From Trichormus sp. M33_DOE_039 (GTDB taxonomy: Bacteria; Cyanobacteriota; Cyanobacteriia; Cyanobacteriales; Nostocaceae): a DNA stretch of 64,000 nt. The translations under genes and the position numbers were made by a program. Shown here piece by piece: positions 1 to 7,426 of the stretch (the stretch's first letter is position 1; the number at the start of each line of letters is the position of its first letter). A model generated the notes under the pieces. The model was given only the letters and a program-made list of their open reading frames with translations. It made no database searches and had not been told where the DNA came from. The stretch is taken from the NCBI GenBank assembly GCA_015296085.1, contig DVDT01000039.1:62001-126000 (forward strand), written 5' to 3'.

Positions 1-299
1 CTGAGGCTAGGACTTTCGATAATGGTCTCACGTCGGTTCAGTCCTGGTATGGAAATGAAGCTTTGTTGTTGCAAATCATACACAAGTAACTGGTGAGTGC
101 TATTACGATTGGAAATCAACGCTAAAAAGCGACCATTACCACTTAAGGCTGGTTGCTCTTCTGTGTAGCGACTATTGAGAGAAGTAGGGCCAAGAGGTAT
201 ATCACCAGAGCCACAAGAGGATAGCAAACCCGTCAAACCAAAAAATAGGCCCCAATAAATTGGTCTTTGAAGCCAAAACTGAGAAGTAAATTTTTTCAC
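1..299 (-). CDS. TolB-like beta-propeller lipoprotein, N-terminal part (runs off the window)
   Basis: Reading the minus strand from a GTG at 299 gives about 99 residues with no stop before the window edge, so the C-terminus is missing. There is a basic start (VKKF), a hydrophobic stretch and a lipobox ending LLSSC with Cys29, so the protein is probably a secreted lipoprotein. After it comes a segment of the type ALSGNGRFLALISN...QLLVYDLQ, which resembles one blade of a TolB/WD40-like propeller (solved by family resemblance, not by a search). An in-frame TAA lies four codons upstream, leaving the GTG as the plausible start. A GAGG sits directly against it, which is closer than ideal for a ribosome site. 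Function unknown; such lipoproteins are often periplasmic. Confidence 0.7.
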   Translation of the reverse strand, partial: MKKFTSQFWLQRPIYWGLFFGLTGLLSSCGSGDIPLGPTSLNSRYTEEQPALSGNGRFLALISNRNSTHQLLVYDLQQQSFISIPGLNRRETIIESPSL

Positions 300-353
300 C
301 TCAGATATTTACTTGTTTCCGTCGCTTATAAGCTTACATCTATCCCGACTGCT

Positions 354-1277
354 TTATATATCATCGAAATCTGTAGAGTTATCAGAATTTATATCTGATT
401 CATCTATGGGTTTATACGGTACATAATCAGTTGGGATAGCTTCATCATCCTCTATCTGTCGGCGAGGATTACTATCAGCAGGTGGACGACGTTTTCTTGG
501 TCTGGGGGGTGGTGTATCTTCATTTACTTCTGAACGCGGGGAATTGTTATTATTCCGCCGAGAAGGTTTTCTGGTTTCTCTGCTAGAACTTTCCCAGTCA
601 TCAGTTTCTCTAGTAGAGGAAGTACCCCAATCTTCTTGATCGTATCTTTCAGTAGTCCGAGTAGATGGACGGGTGGAACGATTGCGGGATGATCTATCTG
701 TTGATTCTTGGCGATCGCTAGTGCTGCGGCGATCGCTACTAGTACGGCGGGGGGTTGGCTCATCGTAATAATCATCACGGGAAGAACGATCATCTCTACC
801 AGGGCGAATTCTAGCGCGTACAGGACGTTCTTCTTCTTCTTCCTCTTGATAAGGTAGTGGTTCTAAATCGTCTTCCACTTCCGCCTCGTATCTTCCCCTT
901 CTTCCACCATACTTGTAATCCCTGCTGACCTCTCGCTCATCCACAATCGGAGTATTGCGTTTGGCTTGTTGAGTAGCAATACTCCGCAGCCGAATACTTT
1001 CAACGGCAAAAAATACCGTTGTTCCCACTAGAAGCAGTTGACCAAATTGCAAAATCGGGTCTAAACGCCATCCTTGGAAAATCAGAATGAAGCCGCACAG
1101 CAAGCCCACAGCCGCAAAAAATATATCTTGATCTCTGGACAGTTCTGGACGCACAGTACGGAGAAAATATAGTGCAGCCCCAGCCACAGCCAGGAAAATT
1201 CCTAAAAATGTGGCTGGAGTTGACCCTACATTTATCTGAGCCAGAACACTGGCTGAGTTCAGCCCAAAATTTAGCAT
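354..1277 (-). CDS. ycf66: Ycf66 family protein
   Basis: 307 residues. The first ~95 residues hold three hydrophobic segments (about 20-40, 52-70 and 76-95) with the Ycf66 pattern GWRLDPILQFGQ between the last two. The remaining ~200 residues are a polar, low-complexity tail rich in Arg, Glu, Asp, Ser and Pro. Ycf66 is conserved in cyanobacteria and some plastids and has no established biochemical role; a thylakoid or inner membrane location is likely from the helices. The ATG at 1277 is the natural start because the hydrophobic region follows directly. It is followed on the same strand by the TolB-like lipoprotein gene about 55 bp downstream, so the two may be co-transcribed. The variable tail looks disordered. 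Confidence 0.88.
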   Translation of the reverse strand: MLNFGLNSASVLAQINVGSTPATFLGIFLAVAGAALYFLRTVRPELSRDQDIFFAAVGLLCGFILIFQGWRLDPILQFGQLLLVGTTVFFAVESIRLRSIATQQAKRNTPIVDEREVSRDYKYGGRRGRYEAEVEDDLEPLPYQEEEEEERPVRARIRPGRDDRSSRDDYYDEPTPRRTSSDRRSTSDRQESTDRSSRNRSTRPSTRTTERYDQEDWGTSSTRETDDWESSSRETRKPSRRNNNNSPRSEVNEDTPPPRPRKRRPPADSNPRRQIEDDEAIPTDYVPYKPIDESDINSDNSTDFDDI

Positions 1278-1489
1278 TGTTCTTTTCCCAATATCAAATC
1301 TATGTTAACGAGCCACGCTTAAAATCACTACTCTACGCAATCACAATATAATATTTAAGCTTCAAAGCAACTGGCAAAGAAGCTCTGAAGCTATTTACCG
1401 CAATCTAAAGAAAGGTTTTAGTCTGCCAGTTGAGTAAACTCACTGACAGACAAGCACTGTTAAGAGAGTTGAAATACCTCTCCCACAAA

Positions 1490-1609
1490 CTAGAAACGTT
1501 GGATTTTATCTTTTTGGCTGATGAAAATCAAACCAACTGTAGCTGGGATAACAACGATCGCAGTACCCCAAACCAGACTCCAAAGAAAATTTGCTAAAGA
1601 TGGTGTCAT
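1490..1609 (-). CDS. psbX: Photosystem II reaction centre protein PsbX
   Basis: A 39-residue ORF on the minus strand, read by eye because it is below the usual length cut-off: it begins MTPSLANFLWSLVWG and ends ISQKDKIQRF. This matches cyanobacterial PsbX (Psb30-independent small subunit near cytochrome b559) in length and nearly all positions: an N-terminal TPSLANF, one transmembrane helix and a charged C-terminus. PsbX is a single-helix thylakoid subunit of photosystem II linked to quinone exchange at the QB site. It stands alone between ycf66 (same strand, about 210 bp downstream) and the divergent yggT gene. Confidence 0.95.
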   Translation of the reverse strand: MTPSLANFLWSLVWGTAIVVIPATVGLIFISQKDKIQRF

Positions 1610-1874
1610 GGATCTCAACCTTTTTTTACACACTTCATCATAATTCTAATAGTGTATTACTTCCTTGAGAAGCCTATAGGTCTGATGTGGCAACCCAAGC
1701 CAAACTTCCTCAAAACTTAAATGCCATCTTGGGTGTAGCTGCTTTTCGACATGCGCTCATAAGTAGTAGCATTTGGTTAGAATTTAAATAGAAAAAGCTT
1801 TACAAAGCTTAAAATTTAATAATTTTCTCTCTCTGTTTTCCTTTGTCCACAAAATAGTAGCTCAGATCAATTCC

Positions 1875-2168
1875 ATGACTGGTGTTAGCCTAACTGCTTG
1901 GATTCTTGGCCCCTTCTTAGGGATAATGACCTTTCTCTTCATTTTCCGCATCATTCTGACTTGGTATCCGCAAGTAGATTTAAATCGCTTGCCTTTCAAT
2001 CTCATAGCCTGGCCTACTGAGCCATTTTTAATCCCTTTGCGAAAACTCGTCCCACCCATAGGTGGAGTTGACATCACCCCTATTATTTGGGTAGGGATAT
2101 TGAGCTTGCTGCGAGAAATCCTCTTAGGTCAGCAAGGATTAATTACCATGATGTCTCGTGTTAGTTAG
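1875..2168 (+). CDS. YggT family protein (Ycf19-like)
   Basis: 97 residues with two hydrophobic helices (about 7-28 and 68-88) separated by the typical YggT loop, including NLIAWPTEPFLIPLRKLVPP and GVDITPIIW. YggT/Ycf19 proteins are small membrane proteins; members in plastids and cyanobacteria are associated with thylakoid nucleoid distribution and membrane protein assembly, but the exact activity is unsettled. The ATG at 1875 follows a gene-free stretch shared with psbX, from which it diverges. Length and layout are normal for the family. Confidence 0.9.
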   Translation: MTGVSLTAWILGPFLGIMTFLFIFRIILTWYPQVDLNRLPFNLIAWPTEPFLIPLRKLVPPIGGVDITPIIWVGILSLLREILLGQQGLITMMSRVS

Positions 2169-2309
2169 GTAATCTGGCATAAGTTTTCAGCACACCCATG
2201 ATGCGATCGCCTATTCATAAACAGAAAATGGCGATCGCAAAATTATTTCATCCTGCACAATCACTACAATCAAACTGAACTTAGTCCATAGACTAAGTTC
2301 TTGGGAAAC

Positions 2310-2555
2310 ATGGAAACTGTCAATATTCATTACTGCAAAACGAATCTTTCACGTCTGTTGTCTCGTCTGGAACTTGGGGAAAAGATTATTATTTTCAATC
2401 GAGATATTCCCATTGCCAAGTTAGTTCCGTTTCATATCTCATCGAATCGGCGAGCTAGTCTAGGAATGGATCGAGGGGGTTTTATCGTTCCAGAAGATTT
2501 TGATGCCCCTTTGCCGGAAGAAATATTAGCAGCATTTGGAGGTAGTGAAAAGTGA
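2310..2555 (+). CDS. Phd/YefM-family antitoxin of a VapBC-type module
   Basis: 81 residues from the ATG at 2310 (a TTG nine bases earlier is the only other in-frame option). The N-terminal half follows the Phd fold pattern: VNIHYCKTNLSRLLSRLELGEKIIIFNRDIPIAKLVP, a short strand, two helices and a strand. This is the DNA-binding, autoregulatory part of the antitoxin. The C-terminal half (PEDFDAPLPEEILAAF) matches the toxin-wrapping tail common in antitoxins paired with PIN toxins. Its stop codon overlaps a GTG that opens a PIN-toxin reading frame, but that toxin is broken after nine codons (see next entry), so this antitoxin appears to be an orphan. Confidence 0.85.
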   Translation: METVNIHYCKTNLSRLLSRLELGEKIIIFNRDIPIAKLVPFHISSNRRASLGMDRGGFIVPEDFDAPLPEEILAAFGGSEK

Positions 2556-2594
2556 AGCTGTTGTTGGATACTCAGTGCTAGTTCTGGTGGTTTA
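2552..2594 (+). pseudogene. VapC/PIN toxin remnant
   Basis: The GTG at 2552 overlaps the antitoxin stop (GTGA), the usual arrangement for antitoxin-toxin pairs. The frame reads VKLLLDTQC, then TAG at 2579-2581, then FWWFT. PIN toxins of this family begin with the pattern MKLLLDT-x-x-x-x-WW, where the Asp is the first metal ligand. The TAG sits where another residue is expected. No further PIN sequence (second and third acidic motifs) follows, because the convergent DUF6887 gene starts its stop codon at 2595. What remains is a stub of about 14 codons. Confidence 0.7.
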
Positions 2595-2804
2595 CTATCC
2601 CATCTTTAGTTGATTTAGCTTCTGCCTGATGAGAATTTCAACTTCTTCAAACTCAGCATTTGAGTTAGGAATGTCAAAAGTCTCTGAAGGTGCTTCAGCT
2701 GTAAAGCGGTCAACAAAAGCATGAAATGCAGCCTGATCATCGGGATGAGCTATGACATAAGCTCTTAGCTCACCTTTTGTCAGGTTACTAAAGTCAGGCT
2801 TCAT
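2595..2804 (-). CDS. DUF6887 family protein
   Basis: 69 residues starting MKPDFSNLTKGELRAYVIAH. I place the start at the ATG at 2804, not at the GTG/ATG further upstream in frame, because this ATG overlaps the stop of the upstream DUF6888 gene in a TGATG arrangement, typical of translational coupling. The protein is small and acidic, with a helical N-terminal part and a C-terminal EEVEILIRQKLNQLK helix. DUF6887 and DUF6888 occur as adjacent small genes in many filamentous cyanobacteria; no function is established. The size, the overlap and the presence beside a VapBC remnant suggest a toxin-antitoxin-like pair, which is inference only. Confidence 0.75.
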   Translation of the reverse strand: MKPDFSNLTKGELRAYVIAHPDDQAAFHAFVDRFTAEAPSETFDIPNSNAEFEEVEILIRQKLNQLKMG

Positions 2805-2977
2805 CACAAGAACCTCCAAAGACCATTGCGATAGATTTCTATTTCTATGTTATCCCCCGCTAACAGGAATAAATTACCTGTTCGCTCATCAAGGCGGACA
2901 AGAAAGATAGGGGTAAAGGTGTTAGTCAATGACTGACACAATATTACACACCTGATAGCTTGTTCGGCAGTTGGCAA
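2804..2977 (-). CDS. DUF6888 family protein
   Basis: 57 residues read from a TTG at 2977: (M)PTAEQAIRCVILCQSLT, then a middle with FTPIFLVRLDERTGNLFLLAGD, and an end EIYRNGLWRFL. This layout (two Cys in the first helix, the VRLDERTG turn, the aromatic C-terminus) is what I recognise as the DUF6888 family. The frame remains open upstream of the TTG, so the start is uncertain; the TTG was chosen because family members begin PT-x-x-QA. Its TGA overlaps the ATG of the DUF6887 gene. The two are almost certainly one transcriptional and translational unit. Confidence 0.7.
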   Translation of the reverse strand: MPTAEQAIRCVILCQSLTNTFTPIFLVRLDERTGNLFLLAGDNIEIEIYRNGLWRFL

Positions 2978-3147
2978 AATTGGTATACCCTCACCACCAT
3001 CTAAAAATATTGCACCAGAATAACAGGTAGCAAGAAGAAGTGGAAGGTTGACCTCGTTAGCTTTTAGGTAATGGTTATAACCTTAAAATCAAGAAATTCC
3101 ACATATCTAGCAACAGAGTGTTCAGGATTATTATCTCGATTATTCAT
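2978..3147 (-). pseudogene. Frameshifted short ORF upstream of DUF6888
   Basis: From an ATG at 3147 the minus strand reads MNNRDNNPEHSVARYVEFLDF and stops after 27 codons. Shifting frame at about 3080 continues as GYNHYLKANEVNLPLLLATC, then YSGAIFLDGGEGIPIL, directly into the DUF6888 frame. The combined reading looks protein-like, with no stop, so it may be the remains of a gene, or of an N-terminal extension once fused to DUF6888. I do not recognise the family. It could also be chance, as the stretch is only about 55 codons. Confidence 0.35.
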
Positions 3148-3386
3148 AGCGATTTAGCACTCTCTCTAGATAATGATCATGGTTGCCCCATATCTAAATT
3201 TGGACAACTTTTTCAAAACCTTAGTTAGAGAGTACCCAAAATCAGCAAAGAATCAGCCTCTTTTGCTTTATCAAACTCTGGGGATCAGGAAGGGGTAGCT
3301 ATTAAGCTGAAAATTAAGATATTTCTCCAATGTTTATGCTCAACTCCTTTCCCGATTCCCAATCCCTAATCCCCAGTTCCCAATCC
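3148..3386. other. Intergenic stretch downstream of accC
   Basis: About 240 bases between the broken small ORF and the end of accC. The part nearest accC (about 3340-3386) is a run of CCCAATCCC/CCCAGTTCC-like units, a simple repeat common between genes in Nostoc-type genomes. No gene, RNA or clear terminator is visible. Confidence 0.5.
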
Positions 3387-4730
3387 CTACAGTTTCATCT
3401 CCTGAATGAAATTGGTGTAGACATGACCCGCTAAAAACTGGGGGTTTTCCATGATTTTTTGATGAAATGCAATTGTGGTAGGCAATCCAGTAATTGCACA
3501 TTCCCTGAGAGCGCGTTTCATGCGGTTAATAGCTGTGGCACGATCTGGCCCCCAAACGATTAATTTACCGATGAGGGAATCGTAGTATGGTGGAATTTGG
3601 TAATCGGTGTAAACATGGGAGTCAATCCGCACGCCAGGGCCACCAGGGGGAAGATAACCGCTAATGCGTCCAGGGGCTGGGCGAAAATCATGGTCGGGGT
3701 CTTCAGCGTTGATGCGACATTCGATCGCATGACCCCGCAAAACTACTTGGTCTTGAGTCAGCCTGAGTCTTTCCCCTTGGGCAATTCTAATTTGTTCAAC
3801 TAGCAAGTCTACCCCTGTAATCATCTCTGTTACAGGATGCTCTACTTGAATCCGGGTGTTCATCTCCATGAAGTAAAACTTACCGGATTTATCTAAGAGA
3901 AACTCGATAGTACCCGCACCGGTGTAATTAATGAACTGAGCAGCTTTGACTGCGGCTTGTCCCATTTTGTCCCGCAGGTCTGGGTCAAGCGCAGGACTGG
4001 GAGCTTCTTCTAGTAACTTTTGGTTGCGGCGTTGAATTGAGCAATCCCGTTCACCTAGGTGAATTACATTGCCGTAATTATCAGCCAAAATTTGAAATTC
4101 AATGTGGCGGGGACGTTCGATAAATTTTTCGATATAAACACCAGCATTCCCAAAAGCTGCACCTGCTTCACCTTGGGCGGCTAAAAAGAGTTTGACAAAT
4201 TCATCTTCCGATCGCACTAAGCGCATCCCTCTACCACCACCCCCAGCTGTGGCTTTAATCATGACTGGGTAGCCGATGTCTTTGGCGATCGCTAATCCTT
4301 CTTCCTCAGTTTCTACCAAGCCATCACTCCCTGGTACAGTAGGAACGCCAGCTTTTTGCATGGTTTCTTTGGCGGTGGATTTATCCCCCATCAACCTGAT
4401 TGCTTCTGGGGTAGGCCCAATAAAAGCAATGTGATGGTCAGCACAAATTTCCGCAAATTTGGCATTTTCTGACAGAAAACCATAGCCAGGATGAATAGCA
4501 CTAGCGTTGCGCGTTAGAGCCGCAGCAATGATATTGGGAATATTCAAATAACTTTTACCGCTAGCAGGTTCACCAATGCAAACCGCTTCATCAGCTAATT
4601 GGACGTGCAGAGCATTCCGGTCAACAGTCGAGTGAACCGCGATCGTCGCAATCCCCATTTCTTCACAGGCGCGGAGAATGCGAAGGGCAATTTCTCCCCG
4701 ATTGGCAATTAATATTTTGTCAAACTTCAT
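3387..4730 (-). CDS. accC: Acetyl-CoA carboxylase, biotin carboxylase subunit
   Basis: 447 residues, full length for AccC. It carboxylates the biotin of the carrier protein using ATP and bicarbonate, the first half-reaction of acetyl-CoA carboxylase in fatty acid synthesis. The N-terminal domain starts [27 protein letters not shown] is near residue 80. The ATP-grasp glycine loop GGGGRGM lies near 163-169, and the metal and bicarbonate region [14 protein letters not shown] is near 290. The C-terminal domain has the substrate loop [10 protein letters not shown]. The start MKFDKI is standard. It stands alone on its strand with about 400 bp free upstream, so it has its own promoter. The C-terminus is intact. 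Confidence 0.97.
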   Translation of the reverse strand: MKFDKILIANRGEIALRILRACEEMGIATIAVHSTVDRNALHVQLADEAVCIGEPASGKSYLNIPNIIAAALTRNASAIHPGYGFLSENAKFAEICADHHIAFIGPTPEAIRLMGDKSTAKETMQKAGVPTVPGSDGLVETEEEGLAIAKDIGYPVMIKATAGGGGRGMRLVRSEDEFVKLFLAAQGEAGAAFGNAGVYIEKFIERPRHIEFQILADNYGNVIHLGERDCSIQRRNQKLLEEAPSPALDPDLRDKMGQAAVKAAQFINYTGAGTIEFLLDKSGKFYFMEMNTRIQVEHPVTEMITGVDLLVEQIRIAQGERLRLTQDQVVLRGHAIECRINAEDPDHDFRPAPGRISGYLPPGGPGVRIDSHVYTDYQIPPYYDSLIGKLIVWGPDRATAINRMKRALRECAITGLPTTIAFHQKIMENPQFLAGHVYTNFIQEMKL

Positions 4731-5146
4731 TTTCGAGCTTCGATATCAGTACCAGTAGATAGAAATTGTCTCCCATCCAAGTTGCAACAGCGCAATCGCT
4801 TTATCTCAAATTATGACAGGAGATTTACCAGCCTCATCTAAACGTAGAATGCACAATGTGAGTGCTGTTAGCTTTTTTCTCTACGAGAGGCTGCGCCAAC
4901 GGGGCGTTCAGCCCGTCGTGAGCCACAAGTTCTGAGTATACTTATTCACTGTCTACTCACCACTCACTAATCACCACTCCCCATTTAGTATCACTTGTGG
5001 AGATACTACATTTCTGTCAGTCTGGTATCCTCCTTCGGGAAATTTGCGATACTCCCAAATTAAATTTTTGGTAAAGTTGGCTAAATTCCTAATTACCTTT
5101 ACTTATTTATGTTTATTGTGCTATAGTTGATAATCGTGAAACTCAT
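4731..5146. other. Intergenic region between accC and tRNA-Leu, with an interspersed repeat
   Basis: 416 bases without a gene. Around 4879-4923 is a GC-richer block (ctacgagaggctgcgccaac followed by ggggcgttcagcccgtcgtg) of the type found dispersed between genes in Nostoc-like genomes; it clashes with the AT-rich flanks. The rest should hold the accC promoter and the tRNA promoter (a TATAGT at about 5122 is a possible -10 for the tRNA). No protein-coding frame is convincing. Confidence 0.5.
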
Positions 5147-5227
5147 GCGGATGTGGCGGAATTGGTATACGCGCACGTTTGAGGGGCGTGTGGCTTTGCC
5201 TTGCGAGTTCGAGTCTCGCCATCCGCA
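5147..5227 (+). tRNA. trnL-GAG: tRNA-Leu (anticodon GAG)
   Basis: The 7-bp acceptor stem GCGGATG pairs with CATCCGC, followed by discriminator A at 5227; the CCA end is not encoded. The D-arm holds GGAATTGGTATACGC. The anticodon stem-loop is CACGT-TTGAGGG-GCGTG, placing GAG at 34-36. A long class II variable arm follows (TGTGGCTTTGCCTTGCG region), and then the T-arm with GTTCGAGTC. A long variable arm plus a GAG anticodon identifies a leucine tRNA reading CUU/CUC codons. Confidence 0.95.
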
Positions 5228-5430
5228 TTTTTATTGTTAGTCAAAAGTCATTAGTCAGCAGTCAAAAGCTAAAGATTGTAGACTAGTGTCTTTTTGTATA
5301 GGCATATCAGAGTGTCAAAGTAACGATTTTCTGCTTGCAACATTCCTAATACCTTTAGTTGTTAATGACTGTTGACTTGATTCCAGTTTTTTGTGCTTTT
5401 ATAGAAGTAGGTGAACTTTTGTAAAGAACA

Positions 5431-6060
5431 TTGACTGCAATATTTACTTCAAGTAACAACTCAACACTACCAGCTGCGTGGCATCGCCTAACCCCTATTT
5501 GGCAAGGTGGGGAGGAAGTAATTAAAGAAAGTTTGCCCCACACTCAGCTTGCTCCGGCGTGGCAAATGCTGCTACTTGGCGACGGCTCACCCACAAGACA
5601 CTTAGAATTACTTACAGGTGAGCCGACAGAAGTCGATGTCATTGATATGTCGTTAATTGGTATGGATTTGGATGATGCACCAGACTTGATTCAAACCTTA
5701 CCAGGGCCAAGGTTGAGGCGACAAGTGTGGCTACGCACTCCTAGTGGTCAGCGATTAGCTTATGCTACATCATGGTGGGAAGCTAGCCATGTGGATGAAT
5801 ATTTACAGAACCGCTCCCTACCTATTTGGGCTAGCCTCGCTCGTCTGCGTACTGAGTTATATCGAGATGTGCGTGGCATTTATTATGGATGTTCACCTGG
5901 CCTAGAAGTAGGATTTGATGTAGAGGGGCCTTTTTGGGGTCGTCATTATCTATTTTGGCATCATGGTCAACCCTTGACTTTGATTTATGAAGTCTTTTCG
6001 CCTTATTTAACCAAATACTTAGGTGCAACACAGTTAAGTCCCCAAAATGGCAAAGCCTAG
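5431..6060 (+). CDS. Chorismate lyase-like protein (DUF98 family)
   Basis: 209 residues, probably starting at TTG 5431 since no ATG occurs before the conserved region. The sequence matches the cyanobacterial chorismate pyruvate-lyase (DUF98) type: LPAAWHRLTPIWQGGEE at the start, DGSPTRHLELLTGEPTEVDVI in the middle, RRQVWLRTPSGQRLAYATSWW, and an LYRDVRGIYYG region. In cyanobacteria this family makes 4-hydroxybenzoate from chorismate for plastoquinone synthesis. The assignment rests on family resemblance; the catalytic residues were not individually verified. It follows the tRNA gene by about 200 bp and stands alone on its strand. Confidence 0.82.
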   Translation: MTAIFTSSNNSTLPAAWHRLTPIWQGGEEVIKESLPHTQLAPAWQMLLLGDGSPTRHLELLTGEPTEVDVIDMSLIGMDLDDAPDLIQTLPGPRLRRQVWLRTPSGQRLAYATSWWEASHVDEYLQNRSLPIWASLARLRTELYRDVRGIYYGCSPGLEVGFDVEGPFWGRHYLFWHHGQPLTLIYEVFSPYLTKYLGATQLSPQNGKA

Positions 6061-6439
6061 TGCAATCGCGCTCAGGTTAATTAATTTTGCACAATAGAGA
6101 TTTGCGTTATTGGGGTAGTAGCAACAGTTCAAATATTCCTCTTCTGTTAATTTCTGGATTAAACAAGTAGGAAAACAGTTACATTATCCAGAAGTATAAA
6201 AGGGTTTAAATTAATTAATGGCACAAATTAAGCCTGATGTGAATTAGGAAAACCTTCTATATCTGAAAAATAGCTTATGCTTGGGGCTAATGAAACTCGG
6301 TAGGTGCGGGTTAATCAAATATCATGAACAATTAACGATGATACTGGTGAACCCGATCCTACAAATGTCTACGGAATTATAAGATTTTAATTTACATTAA
6401 ACGTAAATTACGTAATTGAATCCCAGCAATAAATCAGAA
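6061..6439. other. Gene-free stretch between the chorismate lyase and the hsdR fragment
   Basis: 379 bases, AT-rich. All six frames are broken by frequent stops; the longest open piece is about 28 codons and shows nothing recognisable. A short palindrome-like run (aatttacattaaacgtaaatta) lies at about 6390-6411. It may be decayed DNA attached to the hsdR remnant. Confidence 0.4.
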
Positions 6440-6846
6440 TTAGGAAAGATATCTAAGCAGGGATAAGTCAACCAAACCAGAAAGAGCGGTTGGACAGTTG
6501 CGCATCATAAAAGCATCGCTATTGAAACTAAAGATGATAGGTACATCAATTAATTCACCAGTAGCGATCGCCTTTTGCATTCCTGCGCTAACACTGTGAT
6601 TATTATCTTTAGCCTCAATTACTGCCAGTGGTAAACCAGGTTGGTAATACAGCACGTAATCAGTGCGTTTTGCTGACCTCGACTAGCAAGCTTACCCCTA
6701 ACAATCACCACCTTACCTTTTGTCAGCGTCACTTTCTCTCGAATCTGAGTGTTGATATCTCATCCCCGATTAGTTAGACCAAGCTTAATGTACTTTGTAC
6801 AGATATCACGTTCACTCAAAGATTTCTTGTCAATGACTTCTGACAT
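6440..6846 (-). pseudogene. hsdR: Type I restriction enzyme R subunit (HsdR), decayed N-terminal fragment
   Basis: From an ATG at 6846 the minus strand reads MSEVIDKKSLSERDICTKYI...GLTNRG, then TGA at 6760-6762 where family members have Trp (NRGWDINTQIRE). It resumes as DINTQIREKVTLTKGKVVIV. A one-base loss in the A-run at 6668-6671 then shifts the frame; restoring it gives GQQKRTDYVLYYQPGLPLAV, followed by IEAKDNNHSVSAGMQ. This is the HsdR N-terminal nuclease domain with its D...E-x-K metal-binding pattern (DYV, EAK). The similarity fades after FSFNSDAF and the frame ends at 6440. The ATPase/translocase part, over 700 residues, is gone, and no hsdM or hsdS is nearby. This is a dead fragment of a lost restriction system. 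Confidence 0.82.
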
Positions 6847-7426
6847 AAAGGGGTCGATTTAGAGTTGAGGAGTATAGGCAGTTAAATTACATAGCCTACC
6901 GTAGAGAATGTTATGTATGTAACTTGTATTATGTTATATCTCAACTTCTAGATGTCAAATTAGCTACTAATTATTTATGGGTGCGTTGCTTTAGCTGGCT
7001 GATGTCACTGTATACTAATGGGCGATCGCCAAATTAAATTTTAGTTTCTGCAAAATACAAATAACCTGTAACTATTTGTAAATAAAGCATTTTATATACA
7101 CTGCAAAAGAGAGTTGAAATTAAATTATTTTGTGCTGAATAATGTAAAACCGTCATAATTATTGTATTTGAAACACCTCTAAAATTTATTAGTAAAGTTG
7201 AATTGTTTATGATGACTGATTTAAAAATGTTGAAAAGCCTCACTAAGTATCAAAAAGGTTAATTAGAAAATCATATTCAAGCATTTGATTACCGAAGTAT
7301 CGAAAATATCTAAATTTAAAGTGGCGAAATTTATCAAATTATTTGCTATATAAATATAGACATTTTTAATTTGAGTTAACTAAATAAAGCTAATCAAAAA
7401 TTTACCAATATTGAGGTGTAGGTTTT
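6847..7426. other. Long AT-rich gene-free region
   Basis: 580 bases with no supported gene on either strand. Apart from one GGCGATCGCC (HIP1) at 7020-7029, the stretch is strongly AT-rich and full of stops. Its right end must contain the promoter of the DUF3352 gene; the likely ribosome site is GAGG just before 7427. The left end abuts the hsdR remnant, so part may be decayed horizontally acquired DNA. Confidence 0.45.

Noticed and set aside
7034-7243. 69-codon minus-strand open frame in the AT-rich gene-free stretch
   Set aside because: Unstructured hydrophobic translation from AT-rich DNA; no family and no partner.
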